From positions 96,863 to 117,710 of the forward strand of contig JAHYZZ010000003.1 in NCBI GenBank assembly GCA_019424135.1: a stretch of 20,848 nucleotides of DNA, written 5' to 3'. Shown here piece after piece: positions 7,687-15,700 of the stretch (the stretch's first letter is position 1; each line of letters begins with the position of its first letter). A model generated the notes under the pieces. That model saw nothing but the letters and a program-made list of their open reading frames with translations, did not search any database and was not told the DNA's origin. Made by a program: the position numbers and the translations under genes. Origin of the DNA: Lachnospiraceae bacterium (GTDB lineage Bacteria > Bacillota > Clostridia > Lachnospirales > Lachnospiraceae).

Positions 7687-8739
7687 CTATTCGGCAAATC
7701 TGTTCTTATGGTCATATCGGTTATAATGAATATCATCACTCTTCAGATATTCATAGATCTCGTCCACAATCTCTACGCCGCCTGTTGCATAAGCTTTTTC
7801 TTTTCTGATCATTGCGCGTTCTCCCGGATAGTACACTTTGTCATATCCATCGGCAGTTGGCATCTCACCCAGCTCATCCAATGATGCAGACATAGCTTTT
7901 TTGAACTCTTCTGCTCCTACAAACCGGGCCGGATCGATTACGATGTGCATCTGCCCCAGTTCCCTTCCCTTGGAAAGATCGTGATACATGGAGCTTACAT
8001 GTTTGCCAAACGGCACACCAAGAAGTACGCCGGAAAATACGTCTACCATCATCATCAATCCATACCCCTTCGCGCCTGAGATAGGTAGAAGAGCATTGAC
8101 ATGATTCGGATCTGTAACCGGATTTCCTTTTTCATCAACCGCCCAGGTATCCGGGATGCTCTCATGTCTGGATCTCTTATCCAGGATCTTCCCCCACGCC
8201 TGTACCGTTGTCGCCATATCGAACACAACCGTCCTCTCATCTGCGGTTGGCGCCGCAAAAGAAATCGGGTTGGTTCCGTAATACGGTTCTGTTCCGCCTA
8301 CCGGTACAGCCATCGGATCAGACTGGCAAAAGGAAATAGCCAAAAGTCCCTGCTCAGCCGCCATCTCTGTATAGTATCCAATTGATCCGCTGTGAGACAT
8401 ATTTTTCATGCCCACAACAGCAATTCCGTTTTTCTTTGCCATCTCGATGGCTTTGTCCATTCCATATTTTGCAACCGCATATCCACAGCCATTATCTCCC
8501 TCAAAGACTCCAGAGCACGGTCCGGTTTCCTTCCACTCAAATTTTGGATTTGCGGTAATTCCACCCTTGGCGATACGCTCCGCATAATATTCTACACGAA
8601 CTGCTCCGTGAGAATGATATCCTCTTTCATCAGACCAGGTCATGACTTCTGCTGCAATATCAGCGTGATCTTCATTCAATCCTGCCTTCATCAGCTTATT
8701 TTTCATTAAATTCTTTAATTCATCATGCGAAAGTTTCAT
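7687..8739 (-). CDS. allD: Ureidoglycolate dehydrogenase
   Basis: A 350-residue member of the malate/L-sulfolactate-type (LDH2) dehydrogenases; it oxidises (S)-ureidoglycolate to oxalurate with NAD(P)+. From the chosen start it aligns end to end with the 349-residue E. coli AllD as I recall it. The stretch RGYHSHGAVRVEYYAERIAKGG places S43, H44, R48 and Y52 at the AllD active-site positions, and H116 occurs in MSHSG. Later stretches CQSDPMAVPVGG, VQAWGKILDKRS and GYGLMMMVDVFSGVLLG are also AllD-like. I chose the ATG at 8739 rather than the in-frame one at 8751 because 8751 has AAGG touching the start codon, whereas AAGGA is well placed for 8739 and MKLS matches the E. coli MKIS start. It is the second gene of the operon, 15-27 bases after allE. 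Confidence 0.95.
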   Translation of the reverse strand: MKLSHDELKNLMKNKLMKAGLNEDHADIAAEVMTWSDERGYHSHGAVRVEYYAERIAKGGITANPKFEWKETGPCSGVFEGDNGCGYAVAKYGMDKAIEMAKKNGIAVVGMKNMSHSGSIGYYTEMAAEQGLLAISFCQSDPMAVPVGGTEPYYGTNPISFAAPTADERTVVFDMATTVQAWGKILDKRSRHESIPDTWAVDEKGNPVTDPNHVNALLPISGAKGYGLMMMVDVFSGVLLGVPFGKHVSSMYHDLSKGRELGQMHIVIDPARFVGAEEFKKAMSASLDELGEMPTADGYDKVYYPGERAMIRKEKAYATGGVEIVDEIYEYLKSDDIHYNRYDHKNRFAE

Positions 8740-8766
8740 CTCTCTATCCATCCTTATTTCAATATT

Positions 8767-9555
8767 TTATAACTGAACGTCCCTGTTGCAGTCTTTGGAA
8801 TAAATATAAGCAAATTCCTCTTCCCGTCCTACTGCATAACATGCCTGTGGAACATATGCATCCAGGAATACATAGTCTCCCTTCTTAACCGGAACCCACT
8901 CGTCATCCAGTCTGTACATACCTTTTCCAGACAGGAAGTACATGCCATGTTCCTGGATATGTGTCTCGATATATCCATGAGACGCTCCCAATTTAAACTT
9001 CAGGATGTGCATGTTCATATCGAATCCAAAATCTCCTGCTGCCGGGAGAAGATCCTTGATATGGCAGTTGTCCATTCCTTCGTACTCGACCCACTCCATA
9101 TCGTTGACATTCGCAACAACTGTGTGAGCGCTGTATCCTTCAATCCTGTCATATCTTCTCTTGTATACATACATCTTTGTATCCTGTCCGCTCTTGTTCT
9201 CAAAGGCAATCTTATTTCCTTCTGGTGAGAAGATATATCCGCCCTCTGTCAATGTTGTTTCCTGATCGTCATTTTTTACTGTCACTTCACCAGAGATTAC
9301 ATACAGGAAAGACTCAATGCCTTCTCCACCGATACCCGTATTCTTTCCACCTGCTTTTGCTGTTACCAGATAGTCTGCAAAAGTAGCACCCATTGCAGGG
9401 GATCCAAGGATGGTTACGTCACAATTCTCATATCCAGGGATCGCATTCTTTACAAGTCCGTCTGGTTCGAGCAGTACATAGTTCTCTTTCTTCACTACAG
9501 AACGTGTCATCAAAAGTTCATCGCGATAGCCTACCTGATTGTTTAAATAACTCAT
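8767..9555 (-). CDS. allE: (S)-ureidoglycine aminohydrolase
   Basis: A 262-residue bicupin that releases ammonia from (S)-ureidoglycine to give (S)-ureidoglycolate; the E. coli homologue (YlbA/AllE) has 261 residues. The N-terminus (MSYLNNQVGYRDELL) and the end (YIYSKDCNRDVQL) closely match it. The metal ligands of the C-terminal cupin are E197, H199 and H203 in HGYIETHIQEHG and Q237 in VPQACY; their spacing is the same as in the characterised plant enzyme (E235, H237, H241, Q275). The first cupin contains FLYVISGEV (83-91). It is the first gene of the seven-gene operon, with SD AGGAGAGG and a -35/-10 promoter upstream. It commits the pathway to ureidoglycolate without spontaneous loss to glyoxylate. 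Confidence 0.95.
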   Translation of the reverse strand: MSYLNNQVGYRDELLMTRSVVKKENYVLLEPDGLVKNAIPGYENCDVTILGSPAMGATFADYLVTAKAGGKNTGIGGEGIESFLYVISGEVTVKNDDQETTLTEGGYIFSPEGNKIAFENKSGQDTKMYVYKRRYDRIEGYSAHTVVANVNDMEWVEYEGMDNCHIKDLLPAAGDFGFDMNMHILKFKLGASHGYIETHIQEHGMYFLSGKGMYRLDDEWVPVKKGDYVFLDAYVPQACYAVGREEEFAYIYSKDCNRDVQL

Positions 9556-9581
9556 ACTAATACCTCTCCTTTTCTTATGGC

Positions 9582-9591
9582 TGGTCGACCA
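9582..9591. promoter_or_regulatory. Candidate operator TGGTCGACCA (site A)
   Basis: A perfect 10-base palindrome between the allE operon promoter and its ribosome binding site, at about +10 to +20 relative to the predicted transcription start. Its core plus one flank (GGTCGACCA) recurs exactly at 17169-17177 in the other main promoter region. Position downstream of the promoter would suit a repressor. Which protein binds is unknown; the PucR-like regulator at 1-463 is the nearest candidate, though the sequence is not the classical Bacillus PucR box. Confidence 0.5.
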
Positions 9592-9606
9592 TGTATTCTA
9601 TTATTC

Positions 9607-9635
9607 ATTATGACAATAAACCCCTGTTTTTTCAA
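9607..9635 (-). promoter_or_regulatory. Promoter of the allE-allC operon
   Basis: On the minus strand TTGAAA (9630-9635) and CATAAT (9607-9612) are separated by exactly 17 bases, a good housekeeping-sigma promoter. The expected start of transcription is near 9600, which puts the GGTCGACC palindrome at 9582-9591 just inside the transcribed leader. No other convincing promoter is seen in the 217-base gap for this direction. Confidence 0.6.
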
Positions 9636-9724
9636 TCAAATTATTAGACAAAACATGCAAACACTTTTTATCCAGTTTGTACCCTGCTGTTAATTTTTTC
9701 ACATCACACTCCGGCGATTGTCTA

Positions 9725-9733
9725 TGCTATAAT
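9725..9733 (+). promoter_or_regulatory. Extended -10 promoter element for the alpha/beta hydrolase gene
   Basis: TGCTATAAT is the same nine bases as the pucR extended -10. It lies about 40 bases before the hydrolase start at 9773. No good -35 hexamer is seen at the usual distance (9705-9710 reads CACACT). It drives transcription away from the allE operon. Confidence 0.55.
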
Positions 9734-9772
9734 AGATCTAGTTATATATCAGATTTTATGGGAGGTATCCTT

Positions 9773-10621
9773 ATGTTTGAAAAGAAAATCATCTCTATTG
9801 ACAATTCCATTTATGATAAGTCAGCGATTATCTATTATGACCAAAAAATCACTCCAAAAGCGTGTATTTTATACTTTCATGGAGGTGGGCTGTTATATGG
9901 CCATAAAGAAGACCTTCCAGAAGGCCATATTGATGCGTTTACCCAGGCAGGCTATATGATCATTTCCTATGATTATCCTCTGGCTCCTGCCGCAAAACTT
10001 CCTATGATCCTGGACGATGTCCGTACATCCATCCATCATTATCTGGATCACCAGGAACTATATGGGGTTCAAAATCTCCCCTATTTTCTCTGGGGTCGTT
10101 CAGCCGGAGCATATCTGTGCCTGATTGCTGCGGCATATGGACATTTCAAGAGGGCTCCTCTTGGAATTCTCTCTTACTATGGCTATGGGTTTTTATGTGA
10201 CCACTGGTTCCAGACCCCCAGCAGCTATTACAGTTCTCTTCCGTCCGTGGACGCTTCCTGTCTGAGCAGTCTGCCCTCCGGATACGAAACCTCCGGCGAT
10301 CTTGCCACCCATTACAGTATCTATGTCTACGCAAGACAAACCGGCAAATGGTTTTCCCTCCTCTACGAGGGCCGGGAAAAGTACTTTTATCTGGACTATA
10401 CTCTTCGAACCTGTGACACTTTGCCATGTCCGCTGTTTGCCGCTCATGCCACCAACGACACCGACGTGCCCTTCAATGAATTCCAGGAACTTACCAATCG
10501 CTATCATCCAAAGACCTTTATCGCGGCCTGTGATGTCCATGACTTTGACCGGGAAGAAGACAATCCTTTCACGGCAAAGCTTTTAGAATCTTCCCTTAAT
10601 TTCCTGGATCAACATGTATAA
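9773..10621 (+). CDS. Alpha/beta-hydrolase fold esterase-like protein
   Basis: A 282-residue cytoplasmic hydrolase of the HSL-like/acetyl-esterase group. It shows the oxyanion motif YFHGGGLLYG (HGGG at 36-39), the nucleophile elbow GRSAG with S110, and a plausible acid and base in HATNDTDVPF (D229 or D231) and DVHDFD (H256). The frame extends upstream to a TTG at 9677, but GGGAGG at 9760-9765 is ideally placed for the ATG at 9773, and the -10 element at 9725-9733 lies inside the extension, so the shorter start is right. No signal peptide is visible. It is convergent with the small unknown gene at 10675-11019 and shares its terminator. Nothing in the sequence gives its substrate; a link to ureides is suggested only by its place inside the cluster. 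Confidence 0.85.
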   Translation: MFEKKIISIDNSIYDKSAIIYYDQKITPKACILYFHGGGLLYGHKEDLPEGHIDAFTQAGYMIISYDYPLAPAAKLPMILDDVRTSIHHYLDHQELYGVQNLPYFLWGRSAGAYLCLIAAAYGHFKRAPLGILSYYGYGFLCDHWFQTPSSYYSSLPSVDASCLSSLPSGYETSGDLATHYSIYVYARQTGKWFSLLYEGREKYFYLDYTLRTCDTLPCPLFAAHATNDTDVPFNEFQELTNRYHPKTFIAACDVHDFDREEDNPFTAKLLESSLNFLDQHV

Positions 10622-10622
10622 T

Positions 10623-10676
10623 AAAAACGACATCTGTCTGGAAGAAGCAAACCCTTTCCAAACAGATGTCGTTTTT
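10623..10676. terminator. Strong bidirectional terminator
   Basis: Two perfectly complementary 15-base arms (10623-10637, AAAAACGACATCTGT, and 10662-10676) enclose a loop of about 24 bases that can pair further. The stem is flanked by A5 and T5, so it works for both the plus-strand hydrolase gene and the minus-strand transporter operon. It begins one base after the hydrolase stop and reaches into the stop codon of the opposite gene. Confidence 0.9.
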
Positions 10677-11019
10677 AATGTTTCTTTTTATATTTTTCCA
10701 GATACTTTTTCATGACACTCCAGTGAACCTTCATCGTAAACCGAAAGACGGTCTCTTTTCCATCTTCATCTGTAACACAGATGTACAGATCATCTTCTGC
10801 GTAGATGCCGGACTTGCTATATTCTCCTTTTTGCAGACAGAGATAATCCTTTACCCGGATAATTCTTTCAACTTCTCCAAACAACCCAAAGCTGCTCTCC
10901 AGGCGGACAATAATCCCTTTCCTTCTGTCAAGTTCCAGCCTTCTGAGCCTCCTTATGATCTTGCCGCCATGTCCGATTTTTACTTCATAGGCCGGATATC
11001 TGGTATCCATGAACCCCAT
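10675..11019 (-). CDS. Small protein of unknown function
   Basis: About 114 residues, soluble and very basic, with no signal peptide or membrane helix. Visible features are an Arg-rich stretch (GGKIIRRLRRLELDRRKG), alternating beta-type segments (YLCLQKGEY, DLYICVTDEDGKETVFRF) and a Lys-rich C-terminus (MKKYLEKYKKKH). I do not recognise a family. The ATG at 11019 is preferred because GGAAAGG sits nine bases ahead of it; an ATG at 11028 is in frame but touches that motif. It follows the PH-domain gene by about 20-29 bases and ends in the shared terminator, so it is probably the last gene of the transporter operon. Confidence 0.6.
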   Translation of the reverse strand: MGFMDTRYPAYEVKIGHGGKIIRRLRRLELDRRKGIIVRLESSFGLFGEVERIIRVKDYLCLQKGEYSKSGIYAEDDLYICVTDEDGKETVFRFTMKVHWSVMKKYLEKYKKKH

Positions 11020-11048
11020 ACCGCTCATCCTTTCCGCGGAAGCGCGCT

Positions 11049-11459
11049 CTAAATATATAACTTAATTTTTTTGTTCACTTTCCGGAGTTCATCCATAAAA
11101 GCCTTATTATCCTTGAGCGACACTACAACATTTTTCTTATTCTTACACGCAAGCAGTACCACATCTGCAGACGCACAGAAGGACAGGGTAAACCTGTCCG
11201 CTCTGTGCATCGCTGTGATGTCTTCCACCAAGACTTCTTCTTTCGAAAAACCAAAGCGTATGAATAGTTTCTTTTTGTCAATTTCCACATAGTTCGCAAA
11301 ACATACCGGTATCAGATACAGATCTAGAAGTCCTGCCGGTAAAATATAGAAATATGAAAGATAATGAAGCCCATATTTCACAATCAAACCAACCAGCGCA
11401 ATATTTAAGATCACGATAATCAGATACCACCAGACTGCAACTTTTCCTTTAAACTTCAT
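11049..11459 (-). CDS. Membrane-anchored bacterial PH-domain protein
   Basis: A 136-residue protein with two N-terminal membrane helices (about residues 9-29 and 32-54) followed by a cytoplasmic beta-rich domain. The domain runs from about residue 57 (YVEIDKKKLFIRFGF, EEVLVEDITAMHRA) to NVVVSLKDNKAFMDELRKVN, which resembles the small bacterial PH-like domain family (bPH_4/DUF1200 type, PF06713). Such proteins have no general enzymatic role. It starts only 8 bases after the NCS1 transporter stop, which implies translational coupling. Whether it modulates the transporter or is an unrelated hitchhiker cannot be told from sequence. Confidence 0.7.
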   Translation of the reverse strand: MKFKGKVAVWWYLIIVILNIALVGLIVKYGLHYLSYFYILPAGLLDLYLIPVCFANYVEIDKKKLFIRFGFSKEEVLVEDITAMHRADRFTLSFCASADVVLLACKNKKNVVVSLKDNKAFMDELRKVNKKIKLYI

Positions 11460-11467
11460 ATAGCTCC

Positions 11468-12829
11468 CTATTTTTCAAAGATTGTTCCAACACGGAATCC
11501 TTCAGCACTCTTCATTGTCTTCATCAGGAAGTAATAAACAACTCCAGTAGGAATCAGGCTGATATACCAGGATAACTGCATAATCAGCAGCGAACAGATG
11601 GATCCCACAACAATCGCAATAATCGCTGCCCAGTTCACTCCCTTATACGGTCCTGTCTTGTCATACATACGGTTAATATCCAGTTTCTTCTTACGAAGAA
11701 TAAAATAATCTACTGCCATAACCGCAAAGATCGGTCCTAAGAATGCTGAATAGAACTGAGTAAAGAAGTTCAGCCCTGCGGCAGACTCTGCAGTAACCAG
11801 TTTCCACGGCATTACAACTACGGACAGAACGCCAACCAGGATGGTTGCATAAGACCATTTTACCTTGAAGGATTCCATCAGCACGTATGACGGAGGCACG
11901 ATATTGTTCAATACATTTGTCGTAACCTGTGCAAACGCAATGAAAAGAAGTGTCAGGATGGTAAGGAATTTACTGTCCATCGTGGTCGAGAATACCACTA
12001 CCGGATCACTGTTTCCTGTTGCTGCTGTTACTAAAAGTCCGATCAGACCCATAAACAAAGTGACAGGAAGAATTGCAATCGTATAAATGCTGGCAGCCTT
12101 CACCGGTTTAATATCATCCGTTGCATTCCGCGAGTAATCGGATGCGTTGATGATCATTGTAGAGTAAATTCCCAGGAAGGATGTGGTTGCTGCCCAGAAA
12201 GGCATTCCCCATGTTCCCTTGATACCAGAGAATACATCGCCGATCTCGGTGGAGAACTGTGTATTGACTACATAAAGCATATAGATCAAAATTGCGATGA
12301 TAAAGATACAGGAAATGTTTTCCATCCACTTAATTCCCTCAAATCCTTTGATCGCCAATGCCACCTGCAGAATCGTAAATAAGCCATAAATGACCGGCAG
12401 ATTGTCAAATCCAAACAAGATGCTGAAACAGCTGTTAATCGCACCTGCGCCAACCCAGCTTTGATAGCCAAACCATACAATAGCCGGAAGGCCACGCAAA
12501 ACACCAGGAATCTTAACGCCTGTAAATCCAAAACTGCTTCTTAGTTGTACCGTGAATGGGATTCCATAAACATGTCCACATTCTCCAATAATCGCCAAGG
12601 CAACCGCAATGACCAGACATCCGATTGCCATGGCAAGAACCGCCTGCACAACAGTCAGTTCACCGATCAGTCCTGCTCCCATGGAAAATGTACCGATGGA
12701 TACACAGCCTCCCATAAAACTTGCCGCATAGGATACCTGTCCCATAATACGTTTTTTCGTCGGCTGAAGATCCGGATCTACATCTTTTACAATTTCCGGA
12801 TTTAAAATTTGATTTTCAACTAATGCCAT
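11468..12829 (-). CDS. NCS1-family allantoin-type permease, copy 1
   Basis: A 453-residue nucleobase:cation symporter-1 with about 12 membrane helices; the family imports allantoin, hydantoins, uracil and cytosine. The segments VWFGYQSWVGAGAIN (118-132, with W119 and Q123 at positions like those binding substrate in Mhp1), ASDYSR (229-234) and TTNVLNNIVPPSY (303-315, Asn-rich helix 8) are diagnostic. It resembles the AllP/PucI branch more than CodB. It lies 26 bases after the upstream allantoinase gene, the same gap as in the other transporter/allantoinase pair, which supports allantoin or a related ring as substrate. Copy 2 is a clear paralogue that differs in residues near the binding helices, so the two may differ in affinity or substrate. 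Confidence 0.9.
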   Translation of the reverse strand: MALVENQILNPEIVKDVDPDLQPTKKRIMGQVSYAASFMGGCVSIGTFSMGAGLIGELTVVQAVLAMAIGCLVIAVALAIIGECGHVYGIPFTVQLRSSFGFTGVKIPGVLRGLPAIVWFGYQSWVGAGAINSCFSILFGFDNLPVIYGLFTILQVALAIKGFEGIKWMENISCIFIIAILIYMLYVVNTQFSTEIGDVFSGIKGTWGMPFWAATTSFLGIYSTMIINASDYSRNATDDIKPVKAASIYTIAILPVTLFMGLIGLLVTAATGNSDPVVVFSTTMDSKFLTILTLLFIAFAQVTTNVLNNIVPPSYVLMESFKVKWSYATILVGVLSVVVMPWKLVTAESAAGLNFFTQFYSAFLGPIFAVMAVDYFILRKKKLDINRMYDKTGPYKGVNWAAIIAIVVGSICSLLIMQLSWYISLIPTGVVYYFLMKTMKSAEGFRVGTIFEK

Positions 12830-12855
12830 TGTCTCTCTCCTTCTCTTTTGCCCTT

Positions 12856-14232
12856 TTATTTTTTGATCTTCTTAACCAGATTTCCAAATCCCTTCTGTCC
12901 GACAATCTCGCCGTCCTTTGCAACTACCTCGCCGCGGACGATGGTATATACCGGGATTCCTTTCCCTTTTAAGCCTACAAAGGCGGAAATTTTGTTCACA
13001 TAGCGCAGGGAGTCTGCTGTAATCTCCCATTCTTTCTTTGGATCAACCACCAGAAGATCCGCATCAAATCCAGGCTTGATATCCCCTTTCTTGCCATAGA
13101 TTCCAAATGCTTTGGCAGGCTGTACAGACATGCTGTTTGCAAGCACGGTCGGACAGATGCCTCTCTTCACAACACCTTCGCTGAATGCAGTCTGGAAACC
13201 GCTCTGGATACCAGAACATCCGCCCCATACATCAAACACGGTCTCAATCTTATTTCCAAGGATCTCATTGTATTTTTCATCATAGGAACACGGCGAGTGG
13301 TCAGAAGCGATTCCGCTGAATACTCCTTCTTTTACATACTCCCACATTTCCTCAACGGCCTCTTTGGGCTGAAGAATTGGTGCACATTTAAAGAGGGGAC
13401 CATTTTTAATCACATCTTCATCCGTAAAGGTCAGATAATGAGTACAGGTCTCTGCCGTAATATCATAGCCTTCATCCTGTGCCGCCTTAATCTTTTTTGC
13501 AACTGCCGGATGAGATACATGGCAGATATGGGCTTTGCATCCTGTTGCTTTTGCAATCTCAATAATCGCATCTGTTGCAACGATCTCTGCCACAACCGGA
13601 CGGGACTCCAGATATGACTTCCAGTCATTGCGCCCTGCTTCTTTCATTCTCTTTTCCTGATTCTTGATTATGGAATAATCCTCACAATGAAAGCCTGCAC
13701 GTCCGTCAAACTCTTTGATGATATCCATGGCTTCTAACGCCTGTCCATAGCTCAAAGATTCATAATCCGGAGATACTGGACCGATAAAAGACTTAAATGA
13801 TACACAGCCTTTGTCGTCCAAATCCTTCAGATCGCCAAAATTATAGCTGGTAAGTCCGCCCCAGAAACAGTAATCTACATACGCGTTTGGAGAGACTTTG
13901 TTCTCTTTAAAATCAAAAGTTTCCGCATTGGTCATGCAAGGGTCATTCTGAAGAGGCATATCGATGACCGTGGTATATCCTCCCAGTGCTGCTGCGGCTG
14001 TTCCATGCTCATAATCTTCACGCCACTCATAGCCGGGATCATTTAGATGTGCATGTGTGTCAATTGCCCCGGGGAATACATATTTCCCTTTTGCGTCAAT
14101 GACTTTTTCTGCCTCTGGCTCGATCCCCGCCTCTAAAACTGCAGCAATCTTTCCGTCTTTTACTGCAACATTTCCTTCTGCTATGGCATCAGCTGTTACA
14201 ATTTTCCCATTTTTAATTAACAAATCATACAT
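12856..14232 (-). CDS. allB: Allantoinase, copy 1
   Basis: A 458-residue cyclic amidohydrolase that opens the allantoin ring to allantoate in the cytoplasm. The binuclear metal site is complete: H60 and H62 in DTHAHLNDPG, K147 in VSFKSF (the Lys that becomes carboxylated), H182 in FHCED, H238 in HICHVSHP and D311 in SDHSPC. The length and these motifs fit AllB (453 residues in E. coli); hydantoinase/dihydropyrimidinase is the main alternative, but the DMPLQNDP stretch (the equivalent of E. coli EMPLNQLP) favours allantoinase. The frame starts MYDLLIKNGK, nearly the same as copy 2. It lies 74 bases after NCS1 copy 2, a gap that contains a hairpin. Confidence 0.9.
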   Translation of the reverse strand: MYDLLIKNGKIVTADAIAEGNVAVKDGKIAAVLEAGIEPEAEKVIDAKGKYVFPGAIDTHAHLNDPGYEWREDYEHGTAAAALGGYTTVIDMPLQNDPCMTNAETFDFKENKVSPNAYVDYCFWGGLTSYNFGDLKDLDDKGCVSFKSFIGPVSPDYESLSYGQALEAMDIIKEFDGRAGFHCEDYSIIKNQEKRMKEAGRNDWKSYLESRPVVAEIVATDAIIEIAKATGCKAHICHVSHPAVAKKIKAAQDEGYDITAETCTHYLTFTDEDVIKNGPLFKCAPILQPKEAVEEMWEYVKEGVFSGIASDHSPCSYDEKYNEILGNKIETVFDVWGGCSGIQSGFQTAFSEGVVKRGICPTVLANSMSVQPAKAFGIYGKKGDIKPGFDADLLVVDPKKEWEITADSLRYVNKISAFVGLKGKGIPVYTIVRGEVVAKDGEIVGQKGFGNLVKKIKK

Positions 14233-14268
14233 ACAGGAATACCTCCTATTTTATAAAAATCATTTTAA

Positions 14269-14299
14269 CCCCAAGGAGAGTCGAATGTCCCTCCCCGGG
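14269..14299 (-). other. Hairpin between NCS1 copy 2 and allantoinase copy 1
   Basis: On the minus strand CCCGGGGAG and CTCCTTGGGG can pair around a 12-base loop, with one bulged G and two G-T wobbles. No clean T-run follows (GTTAAAATGATTTTT), so full termination is unlikely; partial attenuation or an mRNA processing/stability element between the two gene pairs is more plausible. Confidence 0.4.
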
Positions 14300-14306
14300 A
14301 TCATTT

Positions 14307-15674
14307 TTATTTATCAAGCGTAGTCCCTTTTCTGAACCGCTCACAGGACTTCATATACTTCATACAGAAGTAGAATACCAGGCCTGTCGGAATCGTCGCC
14401 GTAAAGAAGGACACGTCTACATTAATCAGACCAATCACTGCACCGACTGCGATTGCGATAATCGCCGCCCAGTTCACTCCTGCATGATCCCCATTTGGAT
14501 CGTACAGATCCTTCAACGCAGCCTCACTGTATTTTCTTCTATGTAAAATGAAGAAATCGGTAATCAGCACAGCAAAGATCGGTCCAAAGAACGCCGTATA
14601 AATCTTACTGAACAATGCAAGGCCTGCTGCAGAACTATCGTTTGTCAGAACCCATGGACAGGTACATACTGCCAGAATACCGATCAAGATTACCGCTGTT
14701 TTGTGTTTCATCTTGAATGCATCCATAAATGCATATGCCGGCGGGATGACGTTACTTGCCAGATTCGTAGTCAGCTGCGCAAAAATGATGAACGCCAGTG
14801 TGACGATCATAACCACCTTATTGTCAACCATCTGTGCAAACGCATTAATCGGGTTTGCAACCCCCGTAGCCGTAGAAGCCATTGCTCCAATCACACCAAG
14901 AAGAATGGTTGCCGGAACCATCGCAAGGAAATAGGATGTTCCACGTTTCATAACAGACATGCCGTCCTTCATCTCACGAGAATAGTCACCAGCATTCAGC
15001 ATAACCGTAGTACTGTTTCCAAAGAATGCAATGATTGCCGCAATAAATGGCATTCCCCATGTTCCTGACTTATTCATCAGATTCTCACTGACCGCATCTC
15101 CGTACTGGGTGATACACAGGAATAACAGATACAGCATTGCAATGGAGATTACAACGCCACCGATATTGCCGACCCATTTTGCTCCCTGGAATCCTTTGAT
15201 GGAAAGCAAAATCTGGATAACCTGGAATACGATAAACCAGAGCCAGATATTATCAAATCCAAACAAAGCTATGGAAATGTTGTTGATCGCCGCGCCGCCA
15301 AGCCAAGTCTGGTAGCCATACCAGACGATAGCCGGAACTCCACGGATCAGGCTTGGTACAATATTACCCTTTGTACCGAACGCGCTTCGAAGCTGTACTG
15401 CATAGGGGGCACCGGTCTGATAGCTGAACTGGTCGTTCAACGCAATGCCAATGACCAAAATAAACGATCCGATAGCCACAGCCAGAAACAACTGTAAAAG
15501 ATTCAGGCCGGCCTCCAGCTGTGCCGATCCCTGTGCCAGTGTACCGATGGAAATACATCCACCCAGCCACAACATGGTGTTAGACCCCCAGCTCATAATT
15601 CGTTTTTCTTTGGGGATCGGTTCCAGCGAAGCTCCCCCCTGTTTTGATTTTTCATTCGTCTTTACTTCACTCAT
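14307..15674 (-). CDS. NCS1-family allantoin-type permease, copy 2
   Basis: A 455-residue paralogue of the permease at 11468-12829, with the same order of motifs: VWYGYQTWLGGAAIN (117-131, W118 and Q122), NAGDYSR (227-233) and TTNLASNVIPPAY (302-314). The N-terminus is hydrophilic and lacks a signal peptide, as is usual for the family. Compared with copy 1, TWGMPFWAATTSFLG becomes TWGMPFIAAIIAFFG and GIYST becomes GNSTT just before the DYSR motif, so bulky aromatic residues are replaced near helix 6. It starts 26 bases after allantoinase copy 2 and has a good SD (AAGGAGGAG). Substrate, allantoin or a close relative, is inferred from the neighbours. Confidence 0.9.
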   Translation of the reverse strand: MSEVKTNEKSKQGGASLEPIPKEKRIMSWGSNTMLWLGGCISIGTLAQGSAQLEAGLNLLQLFLAVAIGSFILVIGIALNDQFSYQTGAPYAVQLRSAFGTKGNIVPSLIRGVPAIVWYGYQTWLGGAAINNISIALFGFDNIWLWFIVFQVIQILLSIKGFQGAKWVGNIGGVVISIAMLYLLFLCITQYGDAVSENLMNKSGTWGMPFIAAIIAFFGNSTTVMLNAGDYSREMKDGMSVMKRGTSYFLAMVPATILLGVIGAMASTATGVANPINAFAQMVDNKVVMIVTLAFIIFAQLTTNLASNVIPPAYAFMDAFKMKHKTAVILIGILAVCTCPWVLTNDSSAAGLALFSKIYTAFFGPIFAVLITDFFILHRRKYSEAALKDLYDPNGDHAGVNWAAIIAIAVGAVIGLINVDVSFFTATIPTGLVFYFCMKYMKSCERFRKGTTLDK

Positions 15675-15700
15675 CTCTTTACTCCTCCTTGGATATTCTG

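Noticed and set aside
9677..9772. N-terminal extension of the alpha/beta hydrolase from a TTG start
   Set aside because: The promoter -10 element lies within it, and a strong GGGAGG site directs the start to 9773.
9556..9772. Riboswitch upstream of allE or of the hydrolase
   Set aside because: The leaders are short and I see no purine-riboswitch-type three-helix layout; the region is explained by two divergent promoters and a palindrome.
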